Positions 1 to 6,295 of a DNA stretch of 48,085 nt are shown here, piece after piece. The translations under genes and the position numbers were made by a program. The stretch is taken from NCBI GenBank assembly GCA_017410165.1, contig JAFQRH010000015.1:1-48085 (forward strand). The letters run 5' to 3'. This DNA comes from Alistipes sp. (GTDB lineage Bacteria > Bacteroidota > Bacteroidia > Bacteroidales > Rikenellaceae). Under the pieces are notes generated by a model. It was not told where the DNA came from. It ran no database searches and saw nothing but the letters and a program-made list of their open reading frames with translations. Position 1 is the stretch's first letter; each line of letters opens with the position of its first letter.

Positions 1-266
1 GCACGATTAACGTGGCTACGACGGAGTGTAAACATTTTACCACGAGGAACAGTACGCTTGAATCCGCGAGTTTGAGGGTCAATTTGTTCGAGAAAGCGTT
101 CAATAGCACCATACGCTTCATCTTCGGTAATTGTACGAAGTACTTTCTGTGATTGGATTGAAGTGTCGTCAATTATAGAAACCATTTCGGTATAATCTTG
201 CGTACACGACCACAAGGCCATTATCGCAAATACGACAACAAAGAATGTGTAAAAAAATTTTTTCAT
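1..266 (-). CDS. N-terminal part of a secreted lipoprotein, cut by the window edge
   Basis: The minus strand from the ATG at 266 is open to the left edge, giving the first 88 residues. They begin MKKFFYTFFVVVFAIMALWS followed by Cys21, a lysine-start, hydrophobic stretch and lipobox typical of signal peptidase II substrates. The mature part is acidic then basic and includes the stretch EDEAYGAIERFLEQIDPQTR, which loosely resembles propeptides of Bacteroidetes C10 (streptopain-like) peptidases; that is only an impression, because no catalytic domain is visible. A consensus promoter lies about 170 bp upstream, so the 5' leader is unusually long. Lipoprotein is well supported, function unknown. 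Confidence 0.7.
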   Translation of the reverse strand, partial: MKKFFYTFFVVVFAIMALWSCTQDYTEMVSIIDDTSIQSQKVLRTITEDEAYGAIERFLEQIDPQTRGFKRTVPRGKMFTLRRSHVNR

Positions 267-432
267 GGCGTTAAATTTTAATTATGAATAACAAATTAAC
301 TCCCAAAGAGATTTGTGCACCTCGTTGAATCTTTTGCAATTAAAACCTAATACTCTATGCCACAATGTGTTTGGAAGTCGGTCTTCCGTGCGTTTTGGAT
401 GGCAAGCCCTCCCGCAACTTTTCCGTTAGTTA
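267..432 (-). promoter_or_regulatory. Long 5' leader of the lipoprotein gene
   Basis: About 160 nt separate the predicted transcription start (near 426, minus) from the ATG at 266. No ORF of note lies in it. It contains a small hairpin (GGAAG-accga-CTTCC in transcript sense, near 390-405) and GC-rich patches unlike the AT-rich start-proximal part. It could be a regulatory leader or simply a long UTR; nothing in it matches a riboswitch that I recognise. Confidence 0.3.
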
Positions 433-463
433 CAAAGATAGAAATAAAATTGCAAAAAGCAAA
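433..463 (-). promoter_or_regulatory. Bacteroidetes-type promoter for the lipoprotein gene
   Basis: On the minus strand TTTG (463-460), 19 bp, then TATCTTTG (440-433), a full match to the Bacteroidetes -33/-7 consensus TTTG...TAnnTTTG. It reads toward the lipoprotein gene. Confidence 0.75.
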
Positions 464-481
464 TAGGTAGCCCTTCAAAAA

Positions 482-699
482 TAAGGTCGGGTAAGGTCAA
501 GTAAGGTCGGGGGTGGCATTGAATGGCAGTCGTTCGCTTGCGCTCACTCAGTGGCAATCAATGGCAAGGAATGGCATTTAATAGCAAAATCCGCTTTGCC
601 ATTAAGCACTTGCAGAGTGCGCTGTCATTTGTTGTCATTTGTTACCATTAAGGGCGACAGCCCGCTTGCCATATCAAAAAATAAGGTCAAGGAAGGTCG
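482..699. repeat. Degenerate decameric repeats with 10-bp phasing, broken by small hairpins
   Basis: TAAGGTC occurs at 482, 492 and 502 and AAGGTC again at 683 and 693. TGGCA occurs at 514, 524, 552, 562 and 572, with TAGCA at 582. TGTCATTTG occurs at 623 and 633, with a TACCATT at 643. Within every run the spacing is exactly 10 bp. Between runs sit GC-rich pieces that can fold, for example GCACT-tgcag-AGTGC (606-620) and GGGC-gaca-GCCC (652-663). The block lies between two divergent promoters. There is no coding signal here; small ORFs across it lack any protein-like character. Confidence 0.6.
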
Positions 700-816
700 G
701 GAGTACCAACCATCAAGCACCACGAAAAACCGCGAAAACCAAATAAAAACAACTCGCTCGCGAGGGTGCAAATAAAAAACTATCGATTTGAGTGAGCAAA
801 ATATCAATTATTTTGT

Positions 817-824
817 TATCTTTG
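817..824 (+). promoter_or_regulatory. -7 promoter element for the Fe-S scaffold-like/GGGtGRT operon
   Basis: TATCTTTG matches the Bacteroidetes -7 consensus; no good TTTG is found 19-21 bp upstream. Its position, with a start site near 830, argues that translation begins at 912 and not at the upstream in-frame ATG at 792. Confidence 0.55.
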
Positions 825-911
825 TATCGAATTGTGCGCTTTTTGCACATTCGCGAAGCAAACAAAACAAAAACGTTTAGAAAACTATACTTAAAATTAA
901 AAGTCAAACTT

Positions 912-1604
912 ATGATTTACTCACACGAAGTGCAGCAAATGTGCTGCGTTAAGAAGGGTGCAAACCACGAGTCGGCTCCGATTCCGGAGGAGGGCAAATG
1001 GGTTCGCGCCAAGGAGATTAAGGACATTTCGGGTCTGACTCACGGTATCGGTTGGTGTGCCCCACAGCAGGGTGCTTGCAAACTGACGCTCAACGTTAAG
1101 GACGGTATCATTCAGGAGGCATTGGTTGAGACCATCGGTTGCTCGGGTATGACTCACTCGGCGGCTATGGCTTCGGAGATTCTTCCGGGCAAGACCATCC
1201 TCGAAGCACTCAACACCGACCTTGTTTGCGACGCTATCAATACCGCTATGCGCGAGTTGTTCAAGCAGATTGTTTACGGTCGTACGCAGTCGGCGTTCTC
1301 GGAGGGCGGTTTGGTTATCGGCGCATCGTTGGAGGACCTCGGCAAGGGTCTTCGTTCGCAGGTTGGTACGATGTTCGGTACGTTGGCAAAGGGTACTCGC
1401 TACCTCGAAATGGCAGAGGGCTACTGTACACGTATGGGTCTCGACCAGAATGACGAAGTTATCGGTTACGAGTTTGTTCACCTCGGCAAGTTTATGGACT
1501 TCGTAAAGAAGGGCATCGAGCCGGTTGAGGCATTGGAGAAGGCAAAGGGCTCGTATGGCCGCTTCAAGGATGCTGTGAAGTATATCGACCCTCGTCACGA
1601 ATAG
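912..1604 (+). CDS. NifU-like iron-sulfur scaffold protein paired with GGGtGRT protein
   Basis: A 230-residue protein. Its middle resembles the NifU/IscU N-terminal scaffold fold: cysteines in GWCAPQQGACKL, then an IGCSGMTHSAAMASEIL segment that matches the Gly-Cys-x-x-x-x-Ala-Ser pattern around the second IscU cysteine. Extra cysteines occur in an N-terminal CC pair and in EGYCTRMG. The C-terminal 70 residues are not scaffold-like. In anaerobes this family is commonly found next to GGGtGRT proteins, as here, 37 bp upstream and evidently co-transcribed. A role in handling an Fe-S cluster is inferred; no biochemical function is established. The start at 912 was chosen because the longer 792 start would include promoter-like DNA and 40 non-conserved-looking residues. 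Confidence 0.85.
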   Translation: MIYSHEVQQMCCVKKGANHESAPIPEEGKWVRAKEIKDISGLTHGIGWCAPQQGACKLTLNVKDGIIQEALVETIGCSGMTHSAAMASEILPGKTILEALNTDLVCDAINTAMRELFKQIVYGRTQSAFSEGGLVIGASLEDLGKGLRSQVGTMFGTLAKGTRYLEMAEGYCTRMGLDQNDEVIGYEFVHLGKFMDFVKKGIEPVEALEKAKGSYGRFKDAVKYIDPRHE

Positions 1605-1641
1605 TAAACCATATTGTTTAACGCTAAAATAGAGAAAAATT

Positions 1642-2640
1642 ATGGCATTGTTTGAGAGTTATGAGCGCAGAATTGACAAGGTTAACGCTGTGCTTGCACA
1701 ATATGGTATCAATGGCTTGGATGAGGCAAAGGCAATCTGCGACGCAAAAGGCATCGACCCTTACAAGATGTGTGAGGAGACTCAGCCAATCTGCTTCGAG
1801 AATGCAAAGTGGGCTTACGTTGTAGGTGCTGCTATCGCTATCAAGAAGGGTTGCACTTCGGCTGCTGACGCTGCGGAGGCAATCGGCGAGGGTTTGCAGG
1901 CATTCTGCATCGCAGGTTCGGTGGCTGACGACCGTAAGGTTGGTATCGGTCACGGTAACCTCGCAGCTCGTCTGCTCCGTGAGGAGACCCAGTGCTTCGC
2001 ATTCCTCGCAGGTCACGAGTCGTTCGCGGCTGCCGAGGGCGCAATCAAGATTGCAGAGATGGCAAACAAGGTGCGTGTCAATCCGTTGCGCGTGATTTTG
2101 AACGGTTTGGGTAAGGACGCTGCGAAGATTATTTCGCGTATCAACGGCTTTACGTACGTTCAGACACAGTTCGACTACTACACCGGTGAGGTTGCAGTCG
2201 TAGAGGAGATTGCTTACTCGGATGGTCTTCGTTCGAAGGTACGTTGCTATGGTGTTGATGACGTTCGCGAGGGCGTTGCAGTGATGTGGAAAGAGGATGT
2301 CGATGTTTCGATTACCGGTAACTCGACCAACCCTACCCGCTTCCAGCACCCGGTTGCAGGTACTTACAAGCAGGAGCGCGTTTTGGCAGGCAAGAAGTAC
2401 TTCTCGGTTGCCTCGGGCGGTGGTACGGGTCGTACCTTGCACCCGGATAATATGGGCGCAGGTCCTGCATCGTACGGTATGACCGATACCCTTGGTCGTA
2501 TGCACTCTGACGCACAGTTCGCAGGTTCGTCTTCGGTACCTGCACACGTTGAGATGATGGGCTTCCTCGGTATGGGTAACAACCCAATGGTGGGAGCTAC
2601 CGTTGCTGTTGCAGTAGCCGTTCAGCAGGCAATGAAATAG
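1642..2640 (+). CDS. GGGtGRT protein
   Basis: A 332-residue cytosolic protein with the diagnostic motif SGGGTGRTLHPDNMG at about residues 257-271. This family is named only by that motif and is found in anaerobic bacteria and archaea; its function is unknown. No signal peptide or membrane segment. It follows the NifU-like gene by 37 bp and is followed directly by a strong terminator, so the pair is a two-gene operon. The N-terminal half is helical and rich in Ala and Glu, and the glycine-rich loop could bind a phosphate-containing ligand, which is inference. Its last 17 codons and terminator are duplicated just downstream. Confidence 0.92.
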   Translation: MALFESYERRIDKVNAVLAQYGINGLDEAKAICDAKGIDPYKMCEETQPICFENAKWAYVVGAAIAIKKGCTSAADAAEAIGEGLQAFCIAGSVADDRKVGIGHGNLAARLLREETQCFAFLAGHESFAAAEGAIKIAEMANKVRVNPLRVILNGLGKDAAKIISRINGFTYVQTQFDYYTGEVAVVEEIAYSDGLRSKVRCYGVDDVREGVAVMWKEDVDVSITGNSTNPTRFQHPVAGTYKQERVLAGKKYFSVASGGGTGRTLHPDNMGAGPASYGMTDTLGRMHSDAQFAGSSSVPAHVEMMGFLGMGNNPMVGATVAVAVAVQQAMK

Positions 2641-2660
2641 TTGCTAACTATGGATATTAG

Positions 2661-2693
2661 AAAAACGCGGCCCTCGTAGGGTCGCGTTTTTTT
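2661..2693 (+). terminator. Rho-independent terminator of the GGGtGRT operon
   Basis: AAACGCGgCCC-tcgta-GGGtCGCGTTT followed by a run of T. Confidence 0.9.
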
Positions 2694-2720
2694 GTGGGTT
2701 GTTACCATCATATTGACATA

Positions 2721-2752
2721 TCCCCTAAATCCCCTTTTGGAAAAAGGGGACT
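2721..2752. repeat. Short palindromic REP/MITE-like element
   Basis: TCCCCTAAATCCCC followed by CCCCTTTT-gg-AAAAAGGGG and ACTT. This CCCCTAAATCCCC/AAAGGGGACTT style sequence resembles dispersed intergenic repeats known from several bacterial genomes; whether it is repeated in this genome cannot be seen here. It lies exactly between the two copies of the gene tail. Confidence 0.5.
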
Positions 2753-2841
2753 TGGTCGCCTACGGCTCCTCCCAATGGTAGGAGCTACCGTTGCTGTTGC
2801 AGTTCAGCAGGCAATGAAATAGTTGCTAACTATGGATATTA

Positions 2842-2873
2842 GAAAAACGCGGCCCGTATGGGTCGCGTTTTTT
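2842..2873 (+). terminator. Duplicated terminator (second copy)
   Basis: AAAACGCGgCCC-gtat-GGGtCGCGTTTTTT, a copy of the terminator at 2661-2693 with a shorter loop. Both copies are still able to fold. Confidence 0.8.
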
Positions 2874-2899
2874 GCGGGTTGTTAATACTCGTATATAAA

Positions 2900-2938
2900 G
2901 AAATGCGGCAACCCAATTTACCGAAGTTGCCGCATTTT
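2900..2938. terminator. Bidirectional terminator between convergent genes
   Basis: AAATGCGGCAAC and GTTGCCGCATTT form a 12-bp stem around 13 bases, with T tracts on both strands. It closes the minus-strand gene at 2946-3287 and is a third stop for the plus-strand operon. Confidence 0.85.
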
Positions 2939-2945
2939 TCAAGAA

Positions 2946-3287
2946 TTATTCATTCCACTTACATTCGGTCTTAGCCGTCACATCCTCTTTATAGTACCTA
3001 TTTTTGGTACCCTTCTCGCGGCTCGTATGAATATTATCAATACTTTGGCCTTTACTATTGTACACCGTAGTACGCGCCTCGTATGAACCAGAGTTTGTTT
3101 TTTGACTTACCTGAGACTTATTACCGTCGGTGTAATACTGATTATTTACACGGGTTTCAACACCCGCATCTTTACAGTTATTCTCATTCCATTGGTAACG
3201 AGAGTCGTTCTGTGGTGGGTTATTCTGTGCAGCCATTACGGTAGAACAAACGAAAAGGCATACAGCCAATACAAAAATCTTTTTCAT
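2946..3287 (-). CDS. Small secreted protein of unknown function
   Basis: A 113-residue protein with an obvious Sec signal peptide (MKKIFVLAVCLFVCSTVMAA), cleavage expected after residue 20. The mature part is very polar, rich in Asn, Lys, Ser and Thr, with two widely spaced cysteines (NNCKDAG and KTECKW) that could form a disulfide. Stretches such as EARTTVYNSKGQSIDN look like short beta-strands of a repeat, as in secreted YD/RHS-like or beta-sandwich proteins, but no family is recognised. It stands alone, with its own -7 promoter element and terminator. Confidence 0.75.
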   Translation of the reverse strand: MKKIFVLAVCLFVCSTVMAAQNNPPQNDSRYQWNENNCKDAGVETRVNNQYYTDGNKSQVSQKTNSGSYEARTTVYNSKGQSIDNIHTSREKGTKNRYYKEDVTAKTECKWNE

Positions 3288-3359
3288 TTTCTTTAAGTTT
3301 TTTTTCTATTCGCCCCTACTCTATTGACGGATTTTCGGGTTACTCCGCAGGTGCCAAGT

Positions 3360-3367
3360 CAAAGATA
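3360..3367 (-). promoter_or_regulatory. -7 promoter element for the small secreted protein
   Basis: TATCTTTG on the minus strand, 73 bp upstream of the ATG at 3287. No TTTG at the usual distance. It overlaps the 3' arm of the structured RNA candidate. Confidence 0.45.
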
Positions 3368-3612
3368 TACGCACATAAAAAAGCGCGGCACTTTCAGTAT
3401 ATTCCCTACCTAAGGTGTTTGGCGTAACCTAACAGCAGAATACCTAAAAGCCCGCACCATCAAGCGCGAGCATTCTTGCAATATTCCTGCTGTTTCTATA
3501 TAAGTCGCCAAACTTTTAGGTAGCAGAATAAAGCTAAAACGCTTTTCCAATATGTCTAAAATGTGCGTATCAAATTATACGCGATGTTTCATAGGCAATA
3601 TTTAGTTATTAA
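3364..3612 (-). ncRNA. Rod-like structured RNA, 6S RNA (Bacteroidales-1 type) candidate
   Basis: A nested series of complementary arms spans the whole intergenic region: ATACGCACAT (3367-3376) with 3561-3570; AAAAGCG (3379-3385) with 3540-3546; CTACCTAA (3406-3413) with 3516-3523; GTTTGGCG (3417-3424) with 3506-3513; CAGCAG and AATA (3433-3442) with TATT and CTGCTG (3482-3492); plus an apical GC-rich hairpin near 3450-3470. This makes one long interrupted rod with internal loops, as in 6S RNA. A consensus promoter reads into it from the right on the minus strand (start near 3612). No ORF occupies it. The exact 3' end is uncertain: the T run after 3379 in minus sense could terminate it, or it could extend to about 3354. 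Confidence 0.5.
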
Positions 3613-3618
3613 TAATTA

Positions 3619-3650
3619 CAAAGGTAGTAATTTATTTTTCAAATCGCAAA
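3619..3650 (-). promoter_or_regulatory. Consensus promoter of the structured RNA
   Basis: On the minus strand TTTG (3650-3647), 20 bp, TACCTTTG (3626-3619). There is no coding gene for more than 300 bp downstream, which supports an RNA gene. Confidence 0.7.
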
Positions 3651-3674
3651 TACGAGATTACTCATCTAAAAACA

Positions 3675-3713
3675 CAAAAAAATGACAGGCGACAAATAAA
3701 TCATCGCCTGCCA
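3675..3713 (-). terminator. Terminator of the nqr operon
   Basis: In transcript sense GGCAGGCGA, a 13-base loop, then TCGCCTGTC followed by a T run (minus strand). It lies 50 bp beyond the nqrF stop codon. Confidence 0.85.
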
Positions 3714-3763
3714 TCTTCGTATTGTCAGCACACGCAGTGTGCCTATTTTCTGTACATCACTCG

Positions 3764-5020
3764 CTATGCACCGAAGTTATCGTAGAGGATATTCTCCGGC
3801 GGAACACCGAGCGAATCGAGCAACTTCTCGACCGAAGCAACCATCATCGGAGGTCCACACATAAGGTAGATACATCCCTCCGGATCCTCGTGATTCTTCA
3901 AGTAGTTCTCGAAGAGTACGTTGTGAACGAAGCCCACCTTGTAATCAACACCTGCTGCATCTGCCTCCGGATCCGGACGGTCGAGAGCAAGGTTGAACTT
4001 GAAGTTAGGGAAGTCGCGCTCGATGGCGGCATAGTCCTCCAAATAGAACGCCTCTTTGAGCGAACGAGCTCCGTACCAGAAGGAAACCGGACGCTTGGTC
4101 TTCTCGGTCTTGAACAAGTGCATAATGTGCGAACGCATAGGCGCCATACCTGCACCACCACCGATAAAGATAAGTTCCTGTGTATCCGGCAAGTTATCCG
4201 GCAAGAAGAACTCGCCGAACGGACCCGACATCGTAATCTTATCGCCCGGTTTGAGCGAGTAGATATACGACGAACATACACCCGGATTAACCGGCAACAT
4301 CTTGCGGTCAGGACCGAACGGAGGAGTTGCGATACGCACATTCAGACGGATGATATCGCCCTCGGCAGGATAGGTAGCGCACGAGTAAGCACGCACCTGT
4401 GGCTCAGGGTTAACCATCTTCAAATCGCGCAGACCGAACTTAACCCAATCCTCCTCATACTGCGGATCAACGTCGATATCCTTATAATCGACCGTGATTG
4501 CAGGAACGTCAATCTGGATGTAACCACCCGAACGGAAGTTGAGATGCTCGCCCTCCGGAAGTTTAACGACAAACTCCTTGATGAAGGTAGCCACGTTGTG
4601 GTTCGACACCACCTCGCACTCCCACTTCTTGATGCTGAGCACCGAATCAGGCACGGCAATCTTCATATCCTGCTTAACCTTCACCTGGCAACCCAAACGC
4701 CAGTGGTTGCGAATCTGTGCGCGGTTGAAGAAGCCCTTCTCGGTTGGCAGCACGTCGCCACCACCTTCGAGAACCTGGCACTTGCACTGACCGCAGGCAC
4801 CCTTACCACCACAAGCCGAAGGGAGGAAGATGTCGGCAGTTGCGAGGGTCGCAAGCAGATTACTACCTGCCTCAACCTCGACAACCTTCTTACCATCGTT
4901 AATATCGATGCTGACCTTACCCGACGAGGTAAGTTTTGCCTTTGCAAAGAGCAGCAGAGCCACCAACAACAGTGTCACTGCGAGAAAGGCAACAATTGCA
5001 ACTAAAATTACTTTTACCAT
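3764..5020 (-). CDS. nqrF: Na+-translocating NADH:quinone reductase subunit F
   Basis: The 418-residue NADH-oxidising subunit of Na+-NQR. It starts with one membrane helix (residues 2-26), followed by a ferredoxin domain with the 2Fe-2S ligands Cys70, Cys76, Cys79 and Cys111. Next comes a ferredoxin-reductase-type FAD domain with the RAYSCATYP motif and an NADH domain with GGGAGMAPMRS, ending in the typical aromatic YDNFGA. Electrons pass from NADH through FAD and 2Fe-2S to the membrane subunits. It is the last gene of nqrABCDEF, 21 bp after nqrE, and is followed by a terminator. Length and motifs are normal for the family. Confidence 0.98.
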   Translation of the reverse strand: MVKVILVAIVAFLAVTLLLVALLLFAKAKLTSSGKVSIDINDGKKVVEVEAGSNLLATLATADIFLPSACGGKGACGQCKCQVLEGGGDVLPTEKGFFNRAQIRNHWRLGCQVKVKQDMKIAVPDSVLSIKKWECEVVSNHNVATFIKEFVVKLPEGEHLNFRSGGYIQIDVPAITVDYKDIDVDPQYEEDWVKFGLRDLKMVNPEPQVRAYSCATYPAEGDIIRLNVRIATPPFGPDRKMLPVNPGVCSSYIYSLKPGDKITMSGPFGEFFLPDNLPDTQELIFIGGGAGMAPMRSHIMHLFKTEKTKRPVSFWYGARSLKEAFYLEDYAAIERDFPNFKFNLALDRPDPEADAAGVDYKVGFVHNVLFENYLKNHEDPEGCIYLMCGPPMMVASVEKLLDSLGVPPENILYDNFGA

Positions 5021-5041
5021 CTTTTTACTCTTATTAAAGGT

Positions 5042-5650
5042 TTACAACTGAATACCGGAGAAGATCATAAATGCAATACCCAGCAAACCGGTGATGATAA
5101 ACGCGATACCCGGACCCTTCAATGCCGCAGGAATGTTCGAATAGGTACAACGCTCGCGGATAGCAGCCATCATAACGATAGCAATCCACCAACCAATACC
5201 CGAACCAAGACCATAGACAACCGACTGACCGAAGTTGTTAATCTCACCGGCACCAACCATCTGCTGCATAAAGAGCGAACCACCCATAATGGCGCAGTTC
5301 ACGGCAATCAGCGGGAGGAAGATACCGAGCTGGTTGTAGAGCGTTGGCGAGAACTTCTCGACAACCATCTCCACAAGTTGCACGAATGCCGCAATAACGG
5401 CAATGAAGACGATGAACGTAAGGAACGACAAATCGACACCCTCAACCAATGCGTCAGGAGCCAAAACATACTCGTTGAGCAGGTAGTTGAGAGGTACGGT
5501 CATCGTCTGAACGAACGTAACCGCAAGGCCCAAGCCGAGTGCCGTCTTTACATTCTTCGATACAGCGATATAGGAGCACATTCCGAAGAAGAATGCGAAC
5601 ACCATATTGTCGATAAAAATCGAACTGATAAACAAATTCAATGTTTCCAT
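5042..5650 (-). CDS. nqrE: Na+-translocating NADH:quinone reductase subunit E
   Basis: A 202-residue integral membrane protein with six hydrophobic helices, including FIDNMVFAFFFGMCSYIAVS and an NCAIMGGSLF segment. In NqrE/RnfA proteins the cysteines in these two half-helices hold an iron centre between NqrD and NqrE; Cys24 (GMCS) and the Cys of NCAIMG are both present. It pairs structurally with NqrD as an inverted homologue. It lies 11 bp after nqrD in the operon. Confidence 0.97.
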   Translation of the reverse strand: METLNLFISSIFIDNMVFAFFFGMCSYIAVSKNVKTALGLGLAVTFVQTMTVPLNYLLNEYVLAPDALVEGVDLSFLTFIVFIAVIAAFVQLVEMVVEKFSPTLYNQLGIFLPLIAVNCAIMGGSLFMQQMVGAGEINNFGQSVVYGLGSGIGWWIAIVMMAAIRERCTYSNIPAALKGPGIAFIITGLLGIAFMIFSGIQL

Positions 5651-5661
5651 ACTCTACCCTC

Positions 5662-6291
5662 CTATTTTTCCTGTAAATCCTTATTGAACGAACGGTGAGC
5701 CCAGATGATGCAACCCACAATGATGAGTGCCATCGGCGGGAAGAGCATCAAACCGCAGTTCGAGTAAACGCCACCCTCGGCGATGTACCAACTCTCCGGA
5801 ATAAGACGCACGCCGAACAACGAGCCCGAACCGAGCAACTCACGGAAGAAGGCGATAATAACCAAAATTGCGGCGTAGCCCAAACCGTTACCGATACCGT
5901 CAAGGAACGAATCCCAAGGTTTGTTCTGCAATGCGAACGCCTCGACACGACCCATAACGATACAGTTGGTAATAATCAGACCGACATAGACCGACAACTG
6001 CTTCGACACGTCATAAACAAACGCTTTGAGCACCTGGTCCACCAAAATAACCAACGCAGCGATGACAACCAACTGAACGATGATACGGATACGCGAAGGC
6101 ACACCGTTACGCAGCAGCGACATCACGAGGTTGGAGAATGCAGTAACTACCATAACCGACAAACCCATAACAATTGCAGGTTTGAGCTGTACGGTAACCG
6201 CCAAAGCCGAGCAGATACCCAAGATCTGCACGATGACAGGGTTATTGCCACTGAGTGGCGCTGTCAAATTTTTCAAACTCTTACTTGCCAT
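5662..6291 (-). CDS. nqrD: Na+-translocating NADH:quinone reductase subunit D
   Basis: A 209-residue membrane protein with about six helices. The half-helix cysteines of the NqrD/RnfE family are visible in LGICSALAV and in TNCIVMGRVEAFA, the latter being the conserved family signature. It forms the ion-channel/iron-centre core with NqrE. The C terminus, HRSFNKDLQEK, is cytoplasmic. It begins 4 bp after the nqrC stop codon, implying translational coupling. Confidence 0.97.
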   Translation of the reverse strand: MASKSLKNLTAPLSGNNPVIVQILGICSALAVTVQLKPAIVMGLSVMVVTAFSNLVMSLLRNGVPSRIRIIVQLVVIAALVILVDQVLKAFVYDVSKQLSVYVGLIITNCIVMGRVEAFALQNKPWDSFLDGIGNGLGYAAILVIIAFFRELLGSGSLFGVRLIPESWYIAEGGVYSNCGLMLFPPMALIIVGCIIWAHRSFNKDLQEK

Positions 6292-6295
6292 TGTT

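Larger units (their letters stand above)
2583..2882 (+). repeat. Direct duplication of the GGGtGRT gene tail and terminator
   Basis: Copy 1 is 2583-2702 and copy 2 is 2771-2882. Copy 2 repeats the last codons of the GGGtGRT gene, including the stop codon, the following spacer (ttgctaactatggatattag) and the whole terminator. It differs by a 6-bp in-frame deletion, a substitution (GGTGGGA to GGTAGGA) and changes in the hairpin loop. About 68 bp with a palindromic element separates the copies. Copy 2 has no start codon or promoter and is a gene fragment, not a gene. Confidence 0.85.

Noticed and set aside
482..699. CRISPR array
   Set aside because: Repeat units are about 10 bp and contiguous, without 30-40 bp spacers, and there are no cas genes.
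792..911. Upstream extension of the NifU-like gene from an earlier ATG
   Set aside because: It contains the -7 promoter element and encodes an unlikely basic stretch.
2721..2752. An insertion sequence between the duplicated tails
   Set aside because: Too short for a transposase; at most a non-autonomous palindromic repeat.
2771..2822. A second small gene from the duplicated tail
   Set aside because: It has a stop codon but no start codon or ribosome-binding context; it is a fragment.
3722..5005. Long ORF opposite nqrF (427 codons)
   Set aside because: It is an antisense shadow; the minus-strand nqrF has complete motifs, and the shadow protein is Arg/His/Leu-rich without domains.
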